From the NCBI GenBank assembly GCA_900552735.1, contig USBA01000010.1:1-20436 (forward strand): 20,436 bases of DNA, given 5' to 3'. This document shows positions 15,287 to 20,436 of the stretch, piece after piece. This stretch comes from an uncultured Collinsella sp. (lineage in GTDB: Bacteria > Actinomycetota > Coriobacteriia > Coriobacteriales > Coriobacteriaceae). The position numbers and the translations under genes were made by a program. The notes beneath the pieces are model-generated. The model did not search any database, was not told the origin of the DNA, and saw nothing but the letters and a program-made list of their open reading frames with translations. Numbering within the stretch: position 1 is the first letter of the stretch; the number at the start of each line of letters is the position of its first letter.

Positions 15287-16990
15287 TTAGCCCAGCAGGC
15301 TCAATCCCACGGAGACAAACGCCAGGATAACGCCGACGATGGACTCGCCGCCCAGCAGGCCGCTGGCGACAACCAAGCCCTGCTCCTGGAAGGCGGCGTT
15401 CTTGGCGGTCTTTTCCTCGTCCGAAAGACCGGCGGTGGCGTCGCGGTGTGCGGCCCACTTGTCGTAGGCGAGCTTGACGCAGGAGCCCAAGAAGGCCGTG
15501 AGCGACATGTAGAACGGCAGGTACACGCCCAGACCGATCATCATGGCCGGAATGCCGAGCCAGTACATGACGATGCCGGCGATAAAGCCGCCCGCAAACC
15601 ACGGCACGCTCGGGATGCCCGAGACCATGGTGGCGACCACGCTTGCCTGCGCGGCCACAAAGCTCTTGTCGGGGCCGAAGGCGTCCGGACCATAGGCGGT
15701 GACGAGCGCGACCATGACGGCGGCAGCGACCAGGGCGCCCACGATGCCGCCAATGGCCTGGCCGACCCACTGTGCGCGCGGGTTGGTGCCCAGTACGGCT
15801 CCGGCCTTAAAGTCGTTCATGACGTCGCCCGCAAGGCCGCACGCCACGGCCACGATGCCGGCGATAAAGAACAGCTTGACCTGTGCGAGCTGCGCGAAGG
15901 CTGCCACGATGAGCATGACGATGAGGCCAAAGATCTCCATAGGGTCGATACCCGTCTGGCCGCAGCTCTGCGCACTCATGATGGTGGTGACAAAGGTGAA
16001 CAGCGTGACGATGACGGCCGGGACGGGACCGAGGTCGAGCGCGATGGCAACGATCACGGCGATGGCGGCGGTGCCCAGGCCGATGATGCCGGCGTCGAGC
16101 TTAAGCGAGCCCGAGATGAGCGATTGCTCGTCGGTGTCGGTGGAGCTGTCGGCGGCGAGGCCGCGGACGATACCGGCGACCTGCGGCAGGATGTCCTTAA
16201 GGACGACGGCGACGCCAAAGCCCATCATAAGACCCATGCCCAGGGACTTGACGATGCCCTGCGCGGTCACAACATCGAACAGGCCGGCAGCGGTGCCGCC
16301 AACGATGATGGCAAAGTTGCCCAGCAGCGCGCCGGCAAACCAGAAAGCGACGGGGGCAAAGCCCACGAGGAAGCCGACGGAGAGCAGCATGGGCGAGTTG
16401 TAGATGCCAAAGGTCACGCCGGGGATGTTGAGCGTGCACAACATGCTGGGCACCACGCCCAGGGCGTCGCGCAGCACGCTATAGATGCCGGCGATGGCCA
16501 TGGAACCAAAGAGCTGCTTGCCGGTTTTGCCGCCAGCCTCGGTCGCGCGCAAGGTCTGAGCTGCGGCGTTGCCGGTGGGGAACTCCAGGGCGGCGTCCAC
16601 GATAAAGTGACGGTGGATGAGTGCCGTGGCGAGAAGGCCCAGGATAGTGCCGGCGAGTGCCACGATAAACATGTCGAGCCAACTGATCTGGTCGGCATAG
16701 CCCAGCATCCAGGCGCCCGGGATGGTAAACGCCAGACCGCCGGCGACCATGGCGCCTGCGGACATGATGGTGTGGGTGACGTTGGCCTCGTTGAGGCTGG
16801 CGTTGCCCATGAGCTTCAGGAAGAACAGCGAAATGACGGCAGCGAAAATGATCGGCCAGGGGAGGGCGCCCATCTTGAGGGCAGTATAGGCCGAGCTTGC
16901 CGTGATAATCACGCAGCCAAGGACGCCGATGACGACGCCGCGCAGCGTGAGTTGACCGCGCATCGAGGTGCGGTTCGAGGGATTGCTCAT
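15287..16990 (-). CDS. OPT-family oligopeptide transporter
   Basis: ATG 16990 follows AAAGGAG by six bases and gives 567 residues; the longer frame to 17026 has no ribosome site. The protein is a multi-pass membrane protein of the oligopeptide transporter (OPT) family, which imports peptides or metal-peptide complexes using the proton gradient. Recognisable stretches are GVVIGVLGCVIITASSAYTA, KMGALPWPIIFAAVISLFFL, GNASLNEANVTHTIMSAGAM, ALEFPTGNAAAQTLRA and MSAQSCGQTGIDPMEIFGLI. Length is near the usual bacterial size. It looks complete and is a single-gene unit with its own terminator. The substrate cannot be told from sequence; peptides fit an amino-acid-fermenting gut organism. Confidence 0.9.
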   Translation of the reverse strand: MSNPSNRTSMRGQLTLRGVVIGVLGCVIITASSAYTALKMGALPWPIIFAAVISLFFLKLMGNASLNEANVTHTIMSAGAMVAGGLAFTIPGAWMLGYADQISWLDMFIVALAGTILGLLATALIHRHFIVDAALEFPTGNAAAQTLRATEAGGKTGKQLFGSMAIAGIYSVLRDALGVVPSMLCTLNIPGVTFGIYNSPMLLSVGFLVGFAPVAFWFAGALLGNFAIIVGGTAAGLFDVVTAQGIVKSLGMGLMMGFGVAVVLKDILPQVAGIVRGLAADSSTDTDEQSLISGSLKLDAGIIGLGTAAIAVIVAIALDLGPVPAVIVTLFTFVTTIMSAQSCGQTGIDPMEIFGLIVMLIVAAFAQLAQVKLFFIAGIVAVACGLAGDVMNDFKAGAVLGTNPRAQWVGQAIGGIVGALVAAAVMVALVTAYGPDAFGPDKSFVAAQASVVATMVSGIPSVPWFAGGFIAGIVMYWLGIPAMMIGLGVYLPFYMSLTAFLGSCVKLAYDKWAAHRDATAGLSDEEKTAKNAAFQEQGLVVASGLLGGESIVGVILAFVSVGLSLLG

Positions 16991-17114
16991 ATAGAACTCC
17001 TTTGCGTATATCCGCTTCCCCCGCAAGCGCCGCTACGGATACGGCGCGGGAAGTCGGGTTACCAAGGGCCGACGCGTGAGCTCACGTACGACCGCGCATC
17101 AGTATAGCCGCAAG

Positions 17115-17135
17115 GTAGTCAATTTGGGACGGGGC
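17115..17135. repeat. 21-base dispersed repeat upstream of coaX
   Basis: This stretch (core CAATTTGGGACGGGGC, then TTTTT) occurs again as an exact reverse complement at 18693-18713. The two copies bracket coaX and the dCMP deaminase gene. The 3' side TTTTTAGCTG is also similar between copies. See findings. Confidence 0.85.
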
Positions 17136-17136
17136 T

Positions 17137-17165
17137 TTTTAGCTGGTTTGGGTAGGCGATATACT
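17137..17165 (+). promoter_or_regulatory. Candidate coaX promoter
   Basis: TATACT at 17160-17165 is a good -10 element 28 bases before the coaX start. A weak -35, TTTTAG, lies 17 bases upstream at 17137-17142, overlapping the end of the dispersed repeat. The fit is on the -10 mainly. Confidence 0.4.
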
Positions 17166-17192
17166 GCTGGGCAGACGAAAGGAGCGCCGACG

Positions 17193-18044
17193 ATGCTTAA
17201 TGGGTGCGCATATATATTGACGGTCGATGTGGGCAACACATTCATTCGCTTTGGCCTGTTTGCCGAGGATTCGGCCGCGGCGCAGGAATGCCCGCTTGCG
17301 ACGTGCGAGATCACGACGCCGTCGAGCATCACGGCCGACGAGGCGCGCATGAGGCTCGCGCAGGTCATGGGTGCACTGGCAGCCGATGCGGGCATGCCGG
17401 GCGCGCTCGTTCCCGCGGCGGCCGTGCTGAGCTGCGTAGTGCCGGCGCTCGAGCGCCCGTGGAAGGCGGCGCTTTCCCGCACCTGCACGGGGCGCGTGCT
17501 CACCGTGGGGCCGGGCCTCAAGACCGGTATGCCCGTGCACTACGACGATCCAGCAGAGATCGGTCCCGACCGCATCGCCGACGCCGTGGCGGTCCGTGCC
17601 GTCTACGGCTCTCCGTGCATCGTGATCGACCTGGGCACTACGACCAATATCGAGGTCATCGATGCGCGCGGAACCTTTGTCGGCGGCGTCATCGCGCCGG
17701 GTCTGGCGCTTGGCGCCCGCTCGCTTTCGGCCGCTGCGGCGCGCCTGCCGCAGGTCGAGCCCTCGGCACCCACGCATGTGATCGGTCGCAACACGCGCGA
17801 GGCCATGCGCTCGGGCGTGGTCTTGGGCGAGGTGGCCCGTATCGACGGCATGCTCGACATGGTGCTTGCCGAGATGCGCGCGACCAAGGCGGCGGGGGAG
17901 GGCAGCGTGCCCATCGTCATCACCGGCGACGATGCCGAGGCGCTCGCGGCGTTGGTCGGCCACAGCCTGACGGTCGATGACGCGTTGACGCTTCGCGGCC
18001 TGGCCGAGCTCTACCGCATCAATCAAAAGCCCCGTCGCGCGTAG
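17193..18044 (+). CDS. coaX: Type III pantothenate kinase
   Basis: The protein phosphorylates pantothenate with ATP, the first step of coenzyme A synthesis, in the cytoplasm. ATG 17193 is chosen because GAAAGGAG lies eight bases upstream and the family motif then begins at residue 10; a longer frame to 17076 has no ribosome site. The 283 residues carry the CoaX ASKHA motifs: LTVDVGNTFIRFGLF (Asp12), YDDPAEIGPDRIADAVAV, VIDLGTTTNIEVID and GGVIAPGLALGARSL. The usual wording after the second phosphate motif is DFGTATT, so Gly-Thr-Thr-Thr is a small variation. Length fits the family. A supply of CoA suits the CoA-thioester enzymes in the window, though that link is only contextual. Confidence 0.92.
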   Translation: MLNGCAYILTVDVGNTFIRFGLFAEDSAAAQECPLATCEITTPSSITADEARMRLAQVMGALAADAGMPGALVPAAAVLSCVVPALERPWKAALSRTCTGRVLTVGPGLKTGMPVHYDDPAEIGPDRIADAVAVRAVYGSPCIVIDLGTTTNIEVIDARGTFVGGVIAPGLALGARSLSAAAARLPQVEPSAPTHVIGRNTREAMRSGVVLGEVARIDGMLDMVLAEMRATKAAGEGSVPIVITGDDAEALAALVGHSLTVDDALTLRGLAELYRINQKPRRA

Positions 18045-18126
18045 GGCGAGGGGCTGGTGGGATAAGCACCCCCACCTTTCACCTGCTACAATGTGTCAAA
18101 CTATTGCGATTTCGGAGGTGTCTGCC

Positions 18127-18651
18127 ATGTCGGACGATCTTCATCAAACCGCGTCGGGCAAGCGCCGCGACGTTATTAGCTGGGACGAGTTCTTTATGAG
18201 CGTGGCCATCGCCGCGCAGCGCCGCAGCAAGGACCCCAATACGCAGGTGGGCGCGTGCATCGCCAGCACCAACCACCGCATCCTTTCGGTGGGCTACAAC
18301 GGTACGCCCTCGGCACTCAACGACGACTTTTTCCCGTGGGGCACGAGTGATGACCCGTTGCAGGACAAGCACAACTACGTGGTGCATGCCGAGGCAAACG
18401 CCGTGCTCAACTATCGCGGCTCGCTCAAAGACCTTGAGGGTTCCACGGTCTACGTCACGCTGTTCCCGTGCCACGACTGTGCCAAGATACTGGCGCAGGT
18501 GGGCGTGGGCGAGGTCGTCTACCTGGACAACAAGTACGCCGACACCGATGACGGACGCATCAGCCGCCGCATCCTCGACTCCTGTGGCATCAGCTACCGC
18601 CAGGTTATCGTCGATGTTCACATCGGCACCGAGGGGCGGGCTCAGCAGTAG
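18127..18651 (+). CDS. dCMP deaminase (ComEB-like)
   Basis: The 174-residue protein belongs to the zinc-dependent cytidine/deoxycytidylate deaminase family. It would convert dCMP to dUMP for thymidylate synthesis. ATG 18127 has GGAGGTG six bases upstream; the in-frame codon at 18091 lacks one. Zinc ligands and the catalytic acid are present: VVHAEANAVLN (His88, Glu90) and LFPCHDCAKIL (Cys115, Cys118). The N-terminal substrate region, DPNTQVGACIAS followed by SVGYNGTPSALNDDFFPWG, is characteristic of dCMP deaminases rather than of cytidine or tRNA deaminases. A TACAAT at 18087-18092 could be its -10 element. It is downstream of coaX by 82 bases, with GC-rich hairpin potential between them. Confidence 0.9.
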   Translation: MSDDLHQTASGKRRDVISWDEFFMSVAIAAQRRSKDPNTQVGACIASTNHRILSVGYNGTPSALNDDFFPWGTSDDPLQDKHNYVVHAEANAVLNYRGSLKDLEGSTVYVTLFPCHDCAKILAQVGVGEVVYLDNKYADTDDGRISRRILDSCGISYRQVIVDVHIGTEGRAQQ

Positions 18652-18692
18652 CGCGTGGCAACGCCAGCTGGCAACAAAAGGCAGCCAAAAGA

Positions 18693-18713
18693 GCCCCGTC
18701 CCAAATTGACTAC
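18693..18713. repeat. 21-base dispersed repeat, reverse copy
   Basis: This is the exact reverse complement of 17115-17135, 41 bases after the dCMP deaminase stop. Its flank AAAAGAGCCCC mirrors the GGGGCTTTTT side of the first copy with one change. Confidence 0.85.
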
Positions 18714-18785
18714 TCGTGAAAGTCGCGTCTGCGCGCATGGACGGCTCGTGAGCGGGTACACGGCTGTAGTAACATAGCTTCTGTC

Positions 18786-18801
18786 CGCGGGCGCGCCCGC
18801 G
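18786..18801. promoter_or_regulatory. 16-base perfect palindrome before the NFU gene
   Basis: CGCGGGCGCGCCCGCG is its own reverse complement and ends about 10 bases before the ribosome site of the NFU gene (AGAAAGGAG). It could be an operator or part of the leader. No iron- or cluster-responsive regulator motif is recognised. Confidence 0.4.
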
Positions 18802-18823
18802 TAATTGTGAGAAAGGAGCCCCT

Positions 18824-19102
18824 GTGGCTGTTAACGAAGAGCTGCTTAAGAAGGTTCTTGAAGAGATTCGCCCCAACCTGCAGGCCGATGGCGGCGATAT
18901 GGAGTATGTGGGCGTCGACGACGAGGGTGTCGTCAAACTGGAGCTGCAGGGCGCCTGCGCCGGCTGCCCCATGAGCGCGTTGACCCTGTCCATGGGCATC
19001 GAGCGCATCCTGAAGGAGCACGTGCCCGGCGTTACGCGCGTTGAGCAGATCAATGCCTCCGGCGAGACCGACGACCTGTACGACGAGTATGCGCCGTTCT
19101 AA
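18824..19102 (+). CDS. NFU-domain Fe-S cluster scaffold/carrier protein
   Basis: The 92-residue protein is a stand-alone NFU (NifU C-terminal) domain, which binds and hands on [4Fe-4S] or [2Fe-2S] clusters. The signature is present: VLEEIRPNLQADGGDMEYVG, then LQGACAGCPMSALTLSMGIE with the cluster-binding Cys45-x-x-Cys48. GTG 18824 follows AGAAAGGAG with good spacing. Length matches short actinobacterial and Firmicutes NFU proteins. It stands in front of lgt with 108 bases between, without an obvious functional link. Many Fe-S enzymes in this anaerobe, perhaps including the activase-type protein, could use it. Confidence 0.92.
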   Translation: MAVNEELLKKVLEEIRPNLQADGGDMEYVGVDDEGVVKLELQGACAGCPMSALTLSMGIERILKEHVPGVTRVEQINASGETDDLYDEYAPF

Positions 19103-19145
19103 GATGCGAAAGCTGCGGACGGCATACTCCGCATAGACGTTACGC

Positions 19146-19184
19146 CCAAATATGCGGCTGCGAGCGCAAGGCCCGCGGCCGCAT
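19146..19184 (+). promoter_or_regulatory. Hairpin between the NFU gene and lgt
   Basis: ATGCGGC near 19151 pairs with GCCGCAT near 19176-19183 and is followed by TTTGTA. It may be a weak terminator for the NFU transcript or a leader element for lgt. Confidence is low because the T-run is short. Confidence 0.3.
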
Positions 19185-19210
19185 TTGTATGTAGGGAGCA
19201 GGGGATCGAT

Positions 19211-20032
19211 ATGCTCAACGACCTCTACCATATGCTTGATCCCGTCGCGATTTCGGCGGGTCCCATCACTATCTACTGGTATGGTCTGGCCTATGTGGTC
19301 GGCGCCCTGCTCACGGCGGTCGTCATGTACCGCACGCAGCGTCGCTGGGGCTTTAACATCACGATTGACGACCTGACGAGTGTCGTGGTCGGCGTGGTCT
19401 TTGGCCTCATTATCGGTGCGCGCCTGTTCTACGTCGTCTTTTACGGTGATGGCTACTACTGGGCACACCCGCTCGAGATCTTTGCCACCAACGAGGGCGG
19501 CATGAGCTTCCATGGCGGCCTGGTGGGCGGCATCTTGGGCGGCATCATCGTGTGCCGCATGTATAAGCTCGACGCCTGGACCGTCGCCGACCTTGCCGTG
19601 ATCGGCGCCCCGCTGGCCCTGTGCCTGGGACGTTGCGCCAACTTCGTGAACGGCGAGCTGTGGGGTAAGCCGACCGATCTGCCTTGGGGTGTGGTCTTTG
19701 GCGGCACCGCGGGCGATATGCCGCGCCATCCCTCCCAGCTCTACGAGGCGTTTCTTGAGGGCGTCGTGCTCTTCTGTATTTTGCAGGTGCTCAGCCGCAA
19801 AAAGCCGCTGCTGCCCCAGGGCACGTTTATGGGCGTGTTTGTGATGGGTTACGGCATCGTCCGCTTCCTCGTCGAGTTCGTGCGCGTGCCCGACGCCCAG
19901 CTGGGCTATCTGCTGGGCGGCGTCATCACCATGGGTCAGCTGCTGAGCCTGCCGCTCGTCTTCGCCGGCCTGGCGCTCATCATCTTCGCCCGACACCGCA
20001 ATCGCCCCCAGCGCATCTACCTCGACGCCTAA
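19211..20032 (+). CDS. lgt: Prolipoprotein diacylglyceryl transferase
   Basis: Lgt attaches diacylglycerol from phosphatidylglycerol to the lipobox cysteine of prelipoproteins at the membrane, the first step of lipoprotein maturation. The 273-residue multi-pass protein shows the family signatures: PITIYWYGLAYVVGALLT at the first helix, GARLFYVVFY, GGMSFHGGLVGG (His101), GRCANFVNGELWGKPTD (Arg141, Asn144, Glu149), RHPSQLYEAFLEG and YGIVRFLVEFVRVPDAQLG. ATG 19211 is preceded by AGCAGGGGATCGAT, an acceptable ribosome site. Length is normal. It is followed after two bases by a hairpin terminator, so it ends its transcription unit. Confidence 0.96.
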   Translation: MLNDLYHMLDPVAISAGPITIYWYGLAYVVGALLTAVVMYRTQRRWGFNITIDDLTSVVVGVVFGLIIGARLFYVVFYGDGYYWAHPLEIFATNEGGMSFHGGLVGGILGGIIVCRMYKLDAWTVADLAVIGAPLALCLGRCANFVNGELWGKPTDLPWGVVFGGTAGDMPRHPSQLYEAFLEGVVLFCILQVLSRKKPLLPQGTFMGVFVMGYGIVRFLVEFVRVPDAQLGYLLGGVITMGQLLSLPLVFAGLALIIFARHRNRPQRIYLDA

Positions 20033-20034
20033 CC

Positions 20035-20075
20035 AAAACCACCACAAAGGGGACAGGCACCTTTGTGGTGGTTTT
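20035..20075 (+). terminator. Hairpin terminator after lgt, copy 2 of the dispersed repeat
   Basis: AAAACCACCACAAAGG (20035-20050) pairs perfectly with CCTTTGTGGTGGTTTT (20060-20075) around the loop GGACAGGCA. It begins two bases after the lgt stop codon and ends in TTTT. It is the same unit, loop included, as the one after luxR at 1162-1202. Confidence 0.85.
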
Positions 20076-20113
20076 GCCGAGTTTGGCAGGTTTCTAGAAA
20101 GGCTATTCGGACT

Positions 20114-20436
20114 GTGAAGGATTCCGACCTCTCCACAACGGCCGCGCGCGACGCGGCCCGCATCGTCTGGTTTAAGCGCTACCCCGCCAAGCAGACGCTC
20201 ATCGCATTTCTGCTCGCGCTGTTGGCGACCACGGCGTTTTCCATCGATCCCGCCCCGGTGTCGAGCAACGCAGTCTTGGCGATTGACCCCAAAGCCTCGG
20301 GCATGCTGTACGTGTGCTACGAGGTGCTCCTCTCGTTTGCCGGCCATACCGACGCGGTCATGTTGCTTGCGCTTGCCTGCCTGCTCACGCTGCCGTTTCG
20401 CTATGTGTTCTTTGGCCGCGGTGACGCTTGGCGCCC
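20114..20436 (+). CDS. Membrane protein of unknown function, partial (right edge)
   Basis: GTG 20114 opens a frame to the window edge (107 residues visible): MKDSDLSTTAARDAARIVWF then KRYPAKQTLIAFLLALLATT. Two hydrophobic segments are visible, at about 28-44 (TLIAFLLALLATTAFSI) and about 85-100 (AVMLLALACLLTLPF), separated by an outward-facing stretch. The segment RYVFFGRGDAWRP follows. The layout resembles N-termini of large multi-pass membrane proteins such as membrane glycosyltransferases in actinobacteria, but no motif proves this. A weak ribosome site (AGAAAGG, about 12 bases upstream) is present. Codon use is host-like. The gene continues beyond the window. Confidence 0.6.
   Translation, partial: MKDSDLSTTAARDAARIVWFKRYPAKQTLIAFLLALLATTAFSIDPAPVSSNAVLAIDPKASGMLYVCYEVLLSFAGHTDAVMLLALACLLTLPFRYVFFGRGDAWR

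Noticed and set aside
15191..17107. Open frame of 638 codons on the plus strand opposite the OPT gene
   Set aside because: It is a His/Asp/Gly-rich shadow of the OPT transporter; the minus strand has a good ribosome site, membrane helices and a terminator.
18710..20347. Open frame of 545 codons on the minus strand across the NFU gene and lgt
   Set aside because: It crosses the terminator hairpin after lgt and has no motif, while both plus-strand genes carry diagnostic residues.

Overview
The window comes from a high-GC anaerobic gut actinobacterium. A Collinsella-like member of the Coriobacteriia fits best. The grounds are the GC-rich codon use, a twelve-helix-type membrane LuxR regulator, a very long 2-hydroxyacyl-CoA dehydratase activase-type protein, an OPT transporter, and several short palindromic repeats scattered between genes. 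The assignment is inference from gene content; no rRNA, tRNA or CRISPR is visible.

Layout. Positions 1-1059 hold two minus-strand genes: a zinc-ribbon protein cut by the window edge and a small membrane-anchored protein. Positions 1205-4367 hold a minus-strand membrane LuxR regulator gene split by an IS110/IS1111-type insertion sequence (about 2699-4283). The transposase reads on the plus strand, and its long 3' non-coding end can fold into a multi-stem RNA, a candidate bridge/seek RNA. The right end of the element also carries sequence matching both halves of the target site. Positions 4398-6524 encode an unrecognised 708-residue protein (minus) with a hairpin-rich leader. A divergent TetR-family regulator and a 1593-residue activase-type protein form an operon at 6731-12235.

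A 415-base gap follows, holding a strong terminator and a roughly 130-base imperfect palindrome. Next come a 3-hydroxyacyl-CoA dehydrogenase (12651-13610), an apparent truncated plus-strand gene start running into the 3' end of a minus-strand DUF389 membrane protein (13863-15071) with an EF-hand insert, and an OPT-family transporter (15287-16990, minus) with a clear terminator. The rest, all on the plus strand, is mostly housekeeping: type III pantothenate kinase (coaX), dCMP deaminase, an NFU-type Fe-S protein, prolipoprotein diacylglyceryl transferase (lgt), and the start of an unrecognised membrane protein cut by the right edge.

How the genes relate. The activase-type protein and the dehydrogenase suggest CoA-thioester, amino-acid or hydroxy-acid fermentation, but no dehydratase subunits are present, so the substrate is unknown. 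The NFU protein would supply Fe-S clusters of the kind the activase carries. The most interesting regions are the IS with its structured RNA and target-like right end, and a set of conserved hairpin repeats. One hairpin, with the same loop, sits right after two unrelated genes 19 kb apart.
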